Source: Oscillospiraceae bacterium
GTDB lineage: Bacteria; Bacillota; Clostridia; Oscillospirales; Acutalibacteraceae
DNA: 60,427 nt
Assembly: GCA_015065505.1 (NCBI GenBank)
Contig: SVQE01000008.1
Coordinates: forward strand, 1 to 60,427
Direction of reading: 5' to 3'
Both the position numbers and the translations under genes were made by a program. Below are positions 31,879-41,231 of this stretch, piece after piece. Below the pieces are notes generated by a model. That model made no database searches. It was not told where the DNA came from and saw only the letters and a list, made by a program, of their open reading frames with translations. Positions within the stretch are counted from its first letter, which is position 1; each line of letters opens with the position of its first letter.

Positions 31879-33667
31879 TTTCAGAACTGATAAGCTTCAG
31901 CATTCAATCATTTCAAATGTTTTCTATTTCTTGAAAATAATGTTTAAAATTTCGCCCGTGCTTGTTATATGCGAGTGCATTTTCGGAATTTTAACAAGGC
32001 TTCCGACAAGGCTTATTTCGGTTATCGGCGTTAAATATGTTATTGATGTTATTTCAAGCGGCGATGATAAAATGAAAATAGTTTATGCCGTTATTGCGAT
32101 TGCGGCAATACTGCTTTTCAATGAGGTTGCAAACGCCCTTTACCGTGAGCTTTATTTCAGCGTTAATTTTGAAAAGCTCTCCTCGGGCATTCTTGAAATG
32201 CTGTTCAAAAAAGCCAAGGAGCTCGACCTTGAAAGCTACGACGACCCCGATTTTTACAACAATTTCATTCTTGTTATAGATTCCTCGGGCGGCAGAATAA
32301 CAAGGGTTTTAGGTCTTGTTCAGGGCTATATCGGCGAGGTGTTCTCGCTTATTGCAATAGGCTCGATTCTCTTTGCCATAGACCCGATTTGCCTTGTTAT
32401 CATTCTTGCGGTTGTTGCAATATTTACCCCCGTAAGCAAGAAAATAGGTATGCTTCAGTCCAAAAGGCAGATTGAAAACAACAAGCTCCACAGAAGAGCG
32501 GATTATTTTGCACGAGTTTTCTATCTTCAGGACTATGCAAAAGAGGTAAGAATGAACAACATCAAGCCGCTGCTTCTGGGTAAATACGATGAGGCAGCCG
32601 ACGCGGTTGTTGATAATCAGAAAAAATATGTAAGCAAAATTGATTTAATCTATTTCTTCCAGGAAACGGGAGTACAGATTGTCGGCTTTATGTTTTTGCT
32701 TCCGCTCTATCTCGGCTACTGCGTGCTGAAAACAAAAACGCTTTCGGCAGGCGATTTCGTTGCAACCTTCAACGGTGCGTTTTCGATTGCAACCTCGTTT
32801 TCGTTCTTAACCGTCGGCGTTGTTCGTAATTTCTCCGAGCAGGCAAAGCTTATCGAGAAATACAGGGAATTCTTATCAAGGGGCAAAAAGATTTACGGCG
32901 GCGAAAACGAAACAAAGTCAGCCGAGCCGAAAACCATTGAAATTAAAAATGTTTCATTTACTTATCCCGGCAACGACCACCCAACGCTTAAAAACATCAA
33001 TTTAACCATCCGCCCGAAAGAAAAAATAGCCCTCGTCGGCTATAACGGGGCAGGTAAAACAACGCTCACCAATCTTATGATGAGGCTCTATGATGTTTCG
33101 GACGGTGAAATTCTGATTGACGGCAAGGATATACGCGACGAAACGCTTGAATCGCATAAAAACAGATTTGCCGCGGTGTTCCAGGACTTCCAGATTTTTG
33201 CCGCAACAATAGGCGAAAATGTTGCGCTTGATTATAATGTTGATGAAGAGGGCGCAAGAAAAGCGCTTGATAACAGCGGCTTTTCAAAGGAGCTTCCGAA
33301 CGGAATGAAGTCAAATCTTCTGCGCGAATTTGACGACGACGGAATGATGATGAGCGGCGGTGAAGGGCAGAAGGTTGCAATAGCAAGAGCCTTCTATAAG
33401 CACTGCCCCTATGTTATTCTTGATGAGCCCTCGGCAAACCTCGACCCGATTGCGGAATATAATCTCAATCAGGCAATGATGAGCGCTGCGGAGGATAAAA
33501 CGGTTGTTTTCATTTCGCACAGACTTTCAACAACGGTTAATGCCGATGTTATCTATGTTATGGAAAACGGCGAAATCATCGAACGCGGCAGCCACGAAGA
33601 GCTTATGAAGCTCGGCGGAACATATGCATATATGTTCAACCTCCAGGCTGAGAAATATCAGCAATAG
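31871..33667 (+). CDS. ABC exporter half-transporter B
   Basis: 598 aa, same layout as its neighbour. Walker A is GYNGAGKTTL, signature MSGGEGQKVAIAR, Walker B region YVILDEPSANLDP and HRLS switch. ATG at 31871 is chosen for the GGGGGTGAG ribosome site inside the end of gene A. An earlier in-frame start inside gene A would add an unrelated N-terminus. Substrate unknown. Confidence 0.92.
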   Translation: MHDFRTDKLQHSIISNVFYFLKIMFKISPVLVICECIFGILTRLPTRLISVIGVKYVIDVISSGDDKMKIVYAVIAIAAILLFNEVANALYRELYFSVNFEKLSSGILEMLFKKAKELDLESYDDPDFYNNFILVIDSSGGRITRVLGLVQGYIGEVFSLIAIGSILFAIDPICLVIILAVVAIFTPVSKKIGMLQSKRQIENNKLHRRADYFARVFYLQDYAKEVRMNNIKPLLLGKYDEAADAVVDNQKKYVSKIDLIYFFQETGVQIVGFMFLLPLYLGYCVLKTKTLSAGDFVATFNGAFSIATSFSFLTVGVVRNFSEQAKLIEKYREFLSRGKKIYGGENETKSAEPKTIEIKNVSFTYPGNDHPTLKNINLTIRPKEKIALVGYNGAGKTTLTNLMMRLYDVSDGEILIDGKDIRDETLESHKNRFAAVFQDFQIFAATIGENVALDYNVDEEGARKALDNSGFSKELPNGMKSNLLREFDDDGMMMSGGEGQKVAIARAFYKHCPYVILDEPSANLDPIAEYNLNQAMMSAAEDKTVVFISHRLSTTVNADVIYVMENGEIIERGSHEELMKLGGTYAYMFNLQAEKYQQ

Positions 33668-33759
33668 TGGACAGTGAATAGTGGTTAGTGGACAGTGGAT
33701 AGTGGTTAGTGGATAGAAAAAAGAGGACGGATGCTTCCGTCCTCTTTTTGCAACATTAA

Positions 33760-33792
33760 AACGTATACAGGGGTCAGACCCCTGTATACGTT
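33760..33792. repeat. REP-like palindrome, arm AACGTATACA
   Basis: Core GGGGTCAGACCCC with GTATACA arms, upstream of RAYT 1. Confidence 0.85.
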
Positions 33793-33837
33793 AGTGAAAA
33801 TATCGTTAAAAACAGCTATATAATGCGCTTTTAATTT

Positions 33838-33864
33838 GTATACAGGGGTCTGACCCCTGTATAC
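33838..33864. repeat. REP-like palindrome, arm GTATACA
   Basis: Core GGGGTCTGACCCC with GTATACA arms, 66 bases before RAYT 1. Confidence 0.85.
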
Positions 33865-33930
33865 GTTGCAAAAAGTGAGTTGACACAAGCCATATGAAAT
33901 GGTATGATAATTATATATTGAGGTGATGAA

Positions 33931-34680
33931 ATGGCAAGACAAAAACGTGCAAAGAGCGAAACCGGAATATATCATGTTATGCTGCGCGGAATTAACAAAC
34001 AACAGGTGTTTTACGATAATGACGATTACTGTATGTTCATTGATATTCTTTCCAAGGTTAAGAACACATCGGGTTTTAAACTCTATGCTTACTGTTTAAT
34101 GAATAATCATGTTCACTTATTAATACAGGAAGGCGACGAGCCTCTTGAAAAGGTGTTTCAGCGATTTGGAGATGCTTTCATATATTGGTATAATATAAAA
34201 TATGACCGAATTGGCGGAATATTCCAGGGAAGATATAAGAGCATTCCGGTTAACGATGATGAGTACTTCATATCGGTATTAAGATACATTCATCAGAATC
34301 CGGTGAAGGCAGGAATTGCAAAGCGTTGTTCCGACTATGAATTCAGCAGTTATAATGCGTATTTTAACAACAGCCATTTTGTTAATACCGGATTTGCACT
34401 CGAACTTATTGGCGTCAGCGAGTTTAAACGTATTCATACTGAAATGTGTGATGCTGTGCACCTTGATATTTCAGATGAACCTAACGTAAGGATTTCGGAT
34501 GCATTGGCAAAGCAGCTTATCCTCAGAAGAACAGGCTGTGCGTCGTTGGAAGAGTTTAAACAGCTTCCGATACAAACGCAAAAAGAATATTCAAAATACT
34601 TGCGCAAAGAGGGAATTGCTGCCCGTCAGATAATGAGGCTGACAGGCGTTTCGCAAAGAATAGCATTAAGTGAAGATTAA
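33931..34680 (+). CDS. REP-associated tyrosine transposase (RAYT) 1
   Basis: 249-aa Y1 (IS200-like HUH) transposase. It has the MARQKRAKSETGIYHVMLRG start, the HUH motif NNHVHLLIQE, GRYKSIPV, and the YFISVLRYIHQNPVKAGIA helix that carries the catalytic Tyr. A long C-terminal helical extension is typical of RAYTs. GAGGTGATGAA precedes the ATG. GTATACA-armed palindromes stand on both sides. RAYTs nick and move cognate hairpins; they are domesticated single-copy transposases in many bacteria. Confidence 0.92.
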   Translation: MARQKRAKSETGIYHVMLRGINKQQVFYDNDDYCMFIDILSKVKNTSGFKLYAYCLMNNHVHLLIQEGDEPLEKVFQRFGDAFIYWYNIKYDRIGGIFQGRYKSIPVNDDEYFISVLRYIHQNPVKAGIAKRCSDYEFSSYNAYFNNSHFVNTGFALELIGVSEFKRIHTEMCDAVHLDISDEPNVRISDALAKQLILRRTGCASLEEFKQLPIQTQKEYSKYLRKEGIAARQIMRLTGVSQRIALSED

Positions 34681-34686
34681 TACAGA

Positions 34687-34721
34687 GGGACTGAGTTCAA
34701 AACAATTCAGTCCCATTTTTT
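34687..34721 (+). terminator. Terminator of RAYT 1
   Basis: GGGACTGA/TTCAGTCCC followed by ATTTTTT. Confidence 0.75.
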
Positions 34722-34759
34722 AAAACGTATACAGGGGTCTGACCCCTGTATACGTTTTA
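34721..34759. repeat. REP-like palindrome, arm TAAAACGTATACA
   Basis: Core GGGGTCTGACCCC; downstream mate of the two palindromes before RAYT 1. Confidence 0.85.
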
Positions 34760-34902
34760 AAAATGAAAAAATGCCGAGGGCTTTCGCGCTCGGCAACATT
34801 AATATTATAACAAAAAAATATTCATATTTCAATACTTTTATTAATGGGCTTTTGGGAATATAATATACTTGTAGAAATATTATACCAAGGAGGTATTTTG
34901 TT

Positions 34903-35451
34903 ATGATTAACATTACAGCAAGAGGCTTTGAACTGAAGCAGGGCGCGAAGGACGGAATTGAGAAGGAGCTGAGAAGAATTGAAAAAATGCTTCCCGAGAA
35001 TGCCTCGTTCGACGTAACGCTGAAAAAAGAAAAGGAGGGCTACAGCTGCGATATAACCGTTAAGCATTTCGGCTCGTTCATCAGAGGCGAATCCTTTGAA
35101 AGAAAGATTGAGCCTGCAATCGATGCAGCAGTAGACGATTTAAAGAGAAAGCTTCGCAAGCTTAAGACCTATTTTGTTGATAAAAAGCGCAAGGGCGGAA
35201 TTGATGAAATTGCACTTGCCATTGACGAGCTCAGCGATGAGGTTACAATGGATAACTTTGATGAGGCATATTTTGAGAGCGTTGATATAACAAGAAAAAA
35301 GACCATCACCCCGAATATGATGACGGATGATGAGGCAATCGTTCAGATGGAAATGCTCGGCCACAATTTCTTCATTTTCCTCGGTATCGACGGCGAAACA
35401 AGAATTGTTTATAAGAGAAAGAAAGGCTACGGCTTGATTATATGTGAATAA
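34903..35451 (+). CDS. hpf: Ribosome hibernation-promoting factor, long form
   Basis: 182 aa. The N-terminal RaiA/YfiA domain (MINITARGFELKQGAKDGIE, RIEKML, ESFERKIEPAIDAAVDDL) binds the 30S subunit. The C-terminal dimerisation domain (DDEAIVQMEMLGHNFFIFLG) makes 100S ribosomes. AAGGAGG precedes the ATG. A TATAAT at 34859-34864 may be its -10 box, preceded by GGGA, so stress-sigma control is possible but not shown. Confidence 0.95.
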   Translation: MINITARGFELKQGAKDGIEKELRRIEKMLPENASFDVTLKKEKEGYSCDITVKHFGSFIRGESFERKIEPAIDAAVDDLKRKLRKLKTYFVDKKRKGGIDEIALAIDELSDEVTMDNFDEAYFESVDITRKKTITPNMMTDDEAIVQMEMLGHNFFIFLGIDGETRIVYKRKKGYGLIICE

Positions 35452-35469
35452 TAATAAGGACTGCTGCAG

Positions 35470-35586
35470 CAGTCCTTTTTCGTGGTGCGTGGTTCGTGGT
35501 TCGTGCTCAGTGGTCAGTGGTGGGCGCTGCGCACGGCTATTGTATTACTGTAACTCTTCACTCTTAACTTTTAATTCTTCACTATA
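35470..35586. repeat. Short tandem GTGGTTCGTGGT-type repeats
   Basis: Degenerate GTGGTTCGTGGTTCGTG and CAGTGGTCAGTGG units facing AACTCTTCACTCTTAAC units across GCGCTGCGCACGGC. Noncoding gap after hpf. Confidence 0.5.
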
Positions 35587-35833
35587 CTATATTTTGCAAT
35601 AAAAATTAGATTCCCACGCAGGGATGTATTTTGAATGGCGGAAAAAGATTTTATAATCGGGACTTAGTTCCCATATTTTAAGCGGAAGCGAGAACAAATC
35701 CTCGTTTCGGTGATACGCGCAGACATAGAGCTTCGGCGCGTATTTTTTTATTGTTTTTTCCGCGCCGCAAAGCGCCTTTAGCTCCGCGCCCTCAATATCC
35801 ATTTTAATAAAGGTCGGAGCAAGCTCAAGAGCG
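35587..35833 (-). pseudogene. Duplicated 3' fragment of the FkbM methyltransferase gene
   Basis: Encodes about 82 residues nearly identical to the end of the intact gene at 36742-37803 (from LELAPTFIKMDIEGAEL to AWESNFYC). Differences are few (for example NEDL for NDDL). It has no start or SAM-binding region of its own. It lies on the far side of the HepT/MNT pair from the intact gene. Confidence 0.85.
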
Positions 35834-35865
35834 TTAAAGTAACAGTAAAATAAATACCTGCAAAA

Positions 35866-35898
35866 CAAAAAGGCGCAATCCCGAAAGGGGCTGCGCCT
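35866..35898 (-). terminator. Terminator of the mntA-hepT operon
   Basis: GGCGCAGCCCC/GGGATTGCGCC with a TTTC loop, followed by T5 on the minus strand. Confidence 0.85.
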
Positions 35899-35919
35899 AT
35901 CTTTTATGCATTTGAAGTT

Positions 35920-36258
35920 TTACTCAATGATTGCTTTCACTGAACTAACAAAATCGTCCATTTCATCAAAGATAACATCAACAATAATTGTCCAGTTGAT
36001 TCCCTCATAGTCGTGAACTAAGCGGTGCCTCAGACCTGAAACAACGCTCCAAGAAATTTCGGGATGTGCTGCTTTCATCTCCGAACTGATGTTATATACC
36101 TGTTCGCCGATGTTATAAAGAGGCGTGGTTACTGCCCATTGAGAGAATTCATCATCAAGCAGCTTTTCTTTTGTGATTTTGTGTTCGGTAATCTGCTTTT
36201 GAAGGGCTTCCCAAGTGCCGATAATCTTTTTAATTCGCTCTTTGTCAGATTTAATCAT
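35920..36258 (-). CDS. hepT: HepT-like HEPN ribonuclease toxin
   Basis: 112-aa helical HEPN-domain protein with the RX4-6H motif RHRLVHDY, the RNase active site of HepT toxins. It overlaps its MNT antitoxin by 4 bases, antitoxin first. In this family the nucleotidyltransferase partner adds AMP to a Tyr of HepT, here probably the Tyr of RHRLVHDY, and blocks it. Confidence 0.9.
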   Translation of the reverse strand: MIKSDKERIKKIIGTWEALQKQITEHKITKEKLLDDEFSQWAVTTPLYNIGEQVYNISSEMKAAHPEISWSVVSGLRHRLVHDYEGINWTIIVDVIFDEMDDFVSSVKAIIE

Positions 36259-36545
36259 GCTATTTTAACTCCCTCCTTCATAACGCTGTTATAGAAAGGA
36301 GTTCCAAGCTTTAATTCACATATTTCAAATGCGTCAACTTCTTTTCCAGTCATTGCGCGCAAATCTTCAGCAAAAGCAAAAATATTTGATTTTTTGAAGC
36401 TGTCGCCGCCGAAAACAATTACATCAACATCGGAATTCGGCGTTTCTTCGCCACGAGCATACGAACCGAATAATAACGCATATTCAGCATTATATTTAGC
36501 AAGAAGAATTTGTATTGCATTTTCAATTTCCGTTTTTGTTGGCAT
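36255..36545 (-). CDS. mntA: MNT-domain nucleotidyltransferase antitoxin
   Basis: 96-aa minimal nucleotidyltransferase with LFGSYARGEETPNSDVDVIV, the GSx10DxD active site. ATG at 36545 is chosen from AGGAG eight bases upstream. It is the antitoxin of the HepT/MNT type VII-like module. Confidence 0.9.
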   Translation of the reverse strand: MPTKTEIENAIQILLAKYNAEYALLFGSYARGEETPNSDVDVIVFGGDSFKKSNIFAFAEDLRAMTGKEVDAFEICELKLGTPFYNSVMKEGVKIA

Positions 36546-36658
36546 ATGAGCAACTCCTTTCATAATTATTTCAATATTATTATAACTAAAAACTGTAAAA
36601 AATGCAACTGTCAGTATTCTTTGTAAAAACAGATGTTATTCAATATTCCACATTCATA

Positions 36659-36690
36659 ATTGTATATGGGGTCAGACCCCTGATGCAATT
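36659..36690. repeat. Degenerate REP-like palindrome
   Basis: AATTGTATATGGGGTCAGAC followed by CCCTGATGCAATT. The core is intact but the arms are mismatched. It is next to the FkbM/TA region. Confidence 0.6.
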
Positions 36691-36741
36691 ATATAATCGT
36701 CGCTTGCGACCCTCAATTCCTAACTCCTACATTCTCACTCC

Positions 36742-37803
36742 TCATTCTTGATGAATTGTGCAGTAAAAATTGCTTTCCCACGCAGGAATGTATTTTGAAT
36801 GGCGGAAGAAAATTTTATAATCGGGGCTTAGTTCCCATATTTTAAGCGGAAGCGAGAACAAATCATCGTTTCGGTGATACGCGCAGACATAGAGCTTCGG
36901 CGCGTATTTTTTTATTGTTTTTTCCGCGCCGCAAAGCGCCTTTAGCTCCGCGCCCTCAATATCCATTTTAATAAAGGTCGGAGCAAGCTCAAGCGAGTCA
37001 ACATCAATGACTTCAACGCTTCTTCCCTCGGCAGAAAGCTTTGAGTTTCTGCCTGCCTTGCCTGCAAAAATAAGCGTGTCTTTTTTATCCCAGGCGCCCA
37101 TATTAAGACAGGCGATATCAAAAAGCTCCTCAGTGTTTTTAAGCAGCTTTGCGTAGTTTTTTTCATCGGGCTCAAGCGCTGTTATGTAGGAATATTCACC
37201 GCCCGTAAAGGCTAAAAATTCCCTTATTGTGTCGCCGTCGTAAGCGCCGAGGTCTATTATATTTTCAAAGGAATTGAGCTTTAGTATATTGCGGTATATT
37301 TCATCCTTATCGGCAAAGGAGTTTAAAAGATATTCAATTTTTCCGCTCACCTTGAAATTAAGTATATCAAGATATGTTTTTTTGCTTTCTTCATCGGCGA
37401 GATTGTTATAAACAAAATCGAATTTTTCCTCATTTTCGGCAATAAATTCCCTGCTGAAAAGTCCGCCGCCTGCAACGGGAACATCGGGCGCAAAAACTGT
37501 GTGTTCTTTATTTATTTGCTTTATCTTTTCAATAACCTCGTCAAGACGGGACGCAAAGCATAAAACAACATTGAAATCCTCGTATTTTTTGCAGACCTCG
37601 CTGTATTTCAGCACCTTGAATCCGCGAAAGGAATGCCCCCTCACAAATTCATCGGAAGCAAAAATATCGCAAACCTCAACGCCGTACTGAGAAAGCGTAT
37701 CCATAATCTTTTCAGCACCCAGCCCCATACCGTAAAGCACAGTCGGCTTTTCGCTTTGCTTCAATATATCCCAAACATTTTGTTCTTTAATTAAATCTAA
37801 CAT
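36742..37803 (-). CDS. FkbM-family methyltransferase
   Basis: 353 aa. The N-terminal Rossmann-like part (TVLYGMGLGAEKIMDTL) may bind a nucleotide. The C-terminal FkbM SAM-methyltransferase has motif I NIIDLGAYDGDT, acidic EPDEKNY, and the TFIKMDIEGAE motif. It probably methylates a glycan or small metabolite. ATG at 37803 follows AGGTG by six bases. Its 3' end is duplicated at 35587-35833. Confidence 0.88.
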   Translation of the reverse strand: MLDLIKEQNVWDILKQSEKPTVLYGMGLGAEKIMDTLSQYGVEVCDIFASDEFVRGHSFRGFKVLKYSEVCKKYEDFNVVLCFASRLDEVIEKIKQINKEHTVFAPDVPVAGGGLFSREFIAENEEKFDFVYNNLADEESKKTYLDILNFKVSGKIEYLLNSFADKDEIYRNILKLNSFENIIDLGAYDGDTIREFLAFTGGEYSYITALEPDEKNYAKLLKNTEELFDIACLNMGAWDKKDTLIFAGKAGRNSKLSAEGRSVEVIDVDSLELAPTFIKMDIEGAELKALCGAEKTIKKYAPKLYVCAYHRNDDLFSLPLKIWELSPDYKIFFRHSKYIPAWESNFYCTIHQE

Positions 37804-37814
37804 AATAATCACCT

Positions 37815-37975
37815 AACCTTATTGCCTCCCTTGCTAAAGGGAGGGGGACCGCTTGCGGTGGAGGGATGGTCATTGAGGTTCAGAACGCTTTACTGTAATA
37901 CATTCTAAAAATCCGCGACCATCCCCTCGCCACTACGTGGCCCTCTCCCCTTTGACAAGGGGCGCAAATAAGTTT
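37815..37975. repeat. Palindromic CTCCCTT...AAGGGAG intergenic element
   Basis: CTCCCTT/AAGGGAG and ACCGC/GCGGT hairpins, then GGAGGGATGGTC facing GACCATCCCCTCGCC, then CCCCTTTG/CAAGGGGC. An inverted pair of one repeat type. No gene. Confidence 0.55.
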
Positions 37976-38080
37976 CTCGCTTCGCTCATTCAATTCTATC
38001 ATAAATGCCCCCACTTTACAAACCCTAATAAATATTATATAATATTAGATAATATTTTTATTTTGGAGGGATTTGCCTTT

Positions 38081-38884
38081 ATGGGCAGCGGCAGTTTTAG
38101 AAAATTATTCAGAAGAGAAAGTTCAACCGAAGAGGAAATCAAGCAGCTTGTTGATGAGGACGAGGGCGAGCTTGAAATTTCGCAGCGCGAAATGATTAAC
38201 GCAATTTTTGAGTTTGACGATATCACGGCAGGTGATATTATGACTCACAGAACTGACATTGTTGCAGTTCCCGATGACGGAACGCTTTACGATGTTGTTA
38301 ACCTCGCTATTGAAGAGGGCGTTTCACGAGTTCCTGTTTTCCACGACGACCTTGATGATATTCTGGGAATAGTTTATGTTAAAGACCTTCTGAAATTCAT
38401 CGGCAAGGAAATTTCAAAGGATGAAAAGCTCAGCGACTATATCCGCGAGCCCCTTTATGTTCCCGAAACAATCGCCTGCGGAAAGCTTTTTGCAAAGATG
38501 ACCGAATCAAGGGTGCAGCTTGCCATTGTTGTTGATGAATACGGCGGAACTGCAGGGCTTGTTACTCTTGAGGATATTCTTGAAGAGCTTGTCGGCGATA
38601 TTGAGGATGAATACGACGAGGAAGAGGAAAGCGTCAGAAAGATTGACGATAAAACCTATATCTTCGAGGGAATAACCGATATTGAGGATGCAGGCGAGGC
38701 GCTCGGTATTGAATTTCCCGAGGGCGACTGGGATACTCTTGCAGGCTTTGTTATCAGCCGTCTCGGCTTCCTTCCAACCAAAGAGGATAAGAATTTAACT
38801 GTTGAATATAACAATATAACTTTCACCGTGCTTGAGCTTGATGAAAGAAGAATAGAAAAAATAAAGGCGGAAATAAATGATTGA
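38081..38884 (+). CDS. corC: CorC/HlyC-family CBS-domain protein (YbeX-like)
   Basis: 267 aa. Two CBS domains (MTHRTDIVAVPDDGT, GVSRVPVFHDDLDDILGIVY, VDEYGGTAGLVTLEDILEEL) precede a CorC_HlyC transporter-associated domain. There is no DUF21 membrane domain, as in E. coli YbeX. ATG at 38081 has GGAGGG upstream, slightly far. It overlaps phoH by 8 bases, as in the ybeZYX set linked to rRNA maturation and magnesium homeostasis. Confidence 0.88.
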   Translation: MGSGSFRKLFRRESSTEEEIKQLVDEDEGELEISQREMINAIFEFDDITAGDIMTHRTDIVAVPDDGTLYDVVNLAIEEGVSRVPVFHDDLDDILGIVYVKDLLKFIGKEISKDEKLSDYIREPLYVPETIACGKLFAKMTESRVQLAIVVDEYGGTAGLVTLEDILEELVGDIEDEYDEEEESVRKIDDKTYIFEGITDIEDAGEALGIEFPEGDWDTLAGFVISRLGFLPTKEDKNLTVEYNNITFTVLELDERRIEKIKAEIND

Positions 38885-39839
38885 ACAAAACATAACCTTT
38901 GACGCTGTTGAACAGGCGGTTTCGCTTTTCGGCTCATTTGATGAAAATATCAGAATGATTGAAAGGGAATACTCGGTTTCAATAGTTTCAAGGGGCTCGG
39001 ATTTAAAAATAATGGGCGATGAAGAGAATGTTTCAAAAGCCGTTCGCGCTATCAATTCTCTTCTTGTTCTGATTAATAAGGGCGAAGCGCTTTCCGACCA
39101 GAATGTTCGCTATGTTATGTCGCTTGTCAGCGAGGGAAACGAGGATAAGCTCTCTTCAATGACAACCGATTCAATCTGCATAACCTCAAAGGGCAGACCG
39201 ATTAAGCCGAAAACGCTCGGTCAGAAGAAATACACTCAGGCGATTGAGGATAACACAATAACCTTCGGCGTCGGTCCTGCAGGAACGGGTAAAACCTATC
39301 TTGCCGTTGCAATGGCGGTAACCGCATTCCGCGCAAAAGAGGTTAACAGAATTATCTTAACGCGCCCCGCAGTTGAGGCAGGCGAGAAGCTCGGCTTTCT
39401 TCCGGGCGACCTTCAGAGCAAGGTTGACCCCTATCTGCGTCCGCTTTATGACGCGCTGTTTGATATGCTCGGCGCCGAGAATTTTCAAACCTATCAGGAA
39501 CGCGGCGCTATCGAGGTTGCGCCTCTTGCATATATGCGCGGAAGAACTCTTGACGACAGCTTTATTATTCTCGACGAAGCGCAGAACACAACACCCGAAC
39601 AGATGAAGATGTTTTTAACCCGTCTCGGCTTCCGTTCAAAGATGGTTGTTACGGGCGATATAACTCAGATAGATTTGCCCGACGGAAAGAAATCGGGACT
39701 CAAAACAGTTTTGAATATTCTCAAGGATGTTGACGGCATTGCAATAACCTATTTCAATCAGAAGGATGTTGTTCGCCACCGTCTTGTTCAGGATATTATC
39801 AAGGCATATGAGAAGTATGAGGAGAAAATCAGAAAATGA
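38877..39839 (+). CDS. phoH: PhoH-family ATPase (YbeZ)
   Basis: 320 aa. Residues 1 to about 95 are a KH-like domain. The PhoH P-loop is GPAGTGKTYLAVA, with Walker B-type FIILDEAQNTTPEQMKMF and VTGDITQIDLP. Likely an RNA-linked ATPase or helicase acting with YbeY. Stop and start overlap (ATGA) with ybeY. Confidence 0.93.
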   Translation: MIEQNITFDAVEQAVSLFGSFDENIRMIEREYSVSIVSRGSDLKIMGDEENVSKAVRAINSLLVLINKGEALSDQNVRYVMSLVSEGNEDKLSSMTTDSICITSKGRPIKPKTLGQKKYTQAIEDNTITFGVGPAGTGKTYLAVAMAVTAFRAKEVNRIILTRPAVEAGEKLGFLPGDLQSKVDPYLRPLYDALFDMLGAENFQTYQERGAIEVAPLAYMRGRTLDDSFIILDEAQNTTPEQMKMFLTRLGFRSKMVVTGDITQIDLPDGKKSGLKTVLNILKDVDGIAITYFNQKDVVRHRLVQDIIKAYEKYEEKIRK

Positions 39840-40339
39840 TTCAGGCAAGGGTTTTAATAACCGATGAGCAAAAGGCAATACCGCTTCCGCGAGGAACAAA
39901 GCTGCTTGTACGCCGTTGCTGCAAGGCAGTGCTTAACGAAGAAAAGCTGGACGGCAAGGCTGAAATCAGCGTAACATTTGTTGATAACGAGGCTATCCAC
40001 GAGCTCAATAAGCAGCACAGGAATATCGACAGGGAAACCGATGTGCTCTCTTTTCCGCTCGGTGAAAACGGTGAATATGATATCAACCCGTCAAACGGCG
40101 CAAAGCTGCTCGGCGATATTGTTATAAGCGCCGAAAAGGCAGTTGAGCAGGCAAAGCTCTATAATCATTCGCTGCAGCGCGAAATAGGCTTTTTAACTGT
40201 TCATTCAATGCTTCACCTTCTCGGCTACGACCACGAGCTCGGCGGCATTGAAGAGGTCAGAATGCGCGAAAAGGAAGAAAAGGTTTTAACCAAGCTCGGA
40301 CTTAAGCGCGATAATTCATACTATAACGGAGAAAACTAA
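39836..40339 (+). CDS. ybeY: Endoribonuclease / rRNA maturation factor YbeY
   Basis: 167 aa. The UPF0054 zinc site HSMLHLLGYDH (HxxxHxxGxxH) is present, plus REIGFLTVH. It works in 16S rRNA 3' processing and ribosome quality control. It overlaps phoH and is followed by era after 4 bases. Confidence 0.94.
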   Translation: MIQARVLITDEQKAIPLPRGTKLLVRRCCKAVLNEEKLDGKAEISVTFVDNEAIHELNKQHRNIDRETDVLSFPLGENGEYDINPSNGAKLLGDIVISAEKAVEQAKLYNHSLQREIGFLTVHSMLHLLGYDHELGGIEEVRMREKEEKVLTKLGLKRDNSYYNGEN

Positions 40340-40343
40340 ATCT

Positions 40344-41231
40344 ATGACCAAAACTGCTTTTATTGCCATTGTGGGCTGCCCGAATGTGGGTAAGTCCTCG
40401 CTTTTAAATAAAATGCTCGGAACAAAAATCGCAATCGTTTCATCAAAGCCCCAGACAACGCGCACAAAGATTATGGGCGTTTTAACAAACGGCGATATTC
40501 AGCTTGTTTTCACAGATACCCCGGGTTACCATAAGCCCCATAACAAGCTCGGCGAGAATATGAACAGAGCTGTTGGCGAATCAATAGGCGGTGTTGACGC
40601 CTGCCTTTTTGTAACCGAATCAAAGGGCGAAATAAAGAAGGGCGAGCTTGAACTGATTGAAAAATTCAAATCGCTTAAGGTGCCCGTTATTCTTGCAATC
40701 AATAAAATTGATATGCTCGGCGATAAAACCCAGCTGCTTGAAAGAATTGCAGAGTTTTCAAAGCTCTATGATTTTGAGGCAGTTGTTCCCGTATGTGCCG
40801 AAACGGGCGAGAATGTTGATGAAATGATTAAGGAAATGGAAAAGCTTTCCTTTGAATCACCCCATTTCTTCCCCGACGACACCTTAACCGACCAACCCGA
40901 AAGGGTTCTTGCGGCGGAGATTATAAGAGAAAAAATCCTTCGCCTTATGGATAAGGAAATACCTCACGGTATTGCGGTTTCAATCGAAAAAATGCGCGAA
41001 AGAGATAATGCCGATATTCTTGATATTGAGGCAATTATCTATTGCGAAAGAGAAAACCATAAGGGAATGGTTATCGGCAAAAAGGGCGCAATGCTTAAAA
41101 AGATTTCAACCTTCGCGCGCCAGGATTTGGAAGCCTTCTTTGAAATCAAGGTAAACCTTCAGACATGGGTTAAGGTTAAAGAGGACTGGCGCAACAGGGA
41201 AGGGCTGATACATAATTTCGGATTGGATTGA
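40344..41231 (+). CDS. era: GTPase Era
   Basis: 295 aa. G1 GCPNVGKSSL, G2-region TRTKIMG, G3 DTPGYHKP, G4 NKIDML. The C-terminal KH domain (GMVIGKKGAMLKKIS) binds the 16S rRNA 3' end during 30S assembly. Normal length and position. Confidence 0.96.
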   Translation: MTKTAFIAIVGCPNVGKSSLLNKMLGTKIAIVSSKPQTTRTKIMGVLTNGDIQLVFTDTPGYHKPHNKLGENMNRAVGESIGGVDACLFVTESKGEIKKGELELIEKFKSLKVPVILAINKIDMLGDKTQLLERIAEFSKLYDFEAVVPVCAETGENVDEMIKEMEKLSFESPHFFPDDTLTDQPERVLAAEIIREKILRLMDKEIPHGIAVSIEKMRERDNADILDIEAIIYCERENHKGMVIGKKGAMLKKISTFARQDLEAFFEIKVNLQTWVKVKEDWRNREGLIHNFGLD

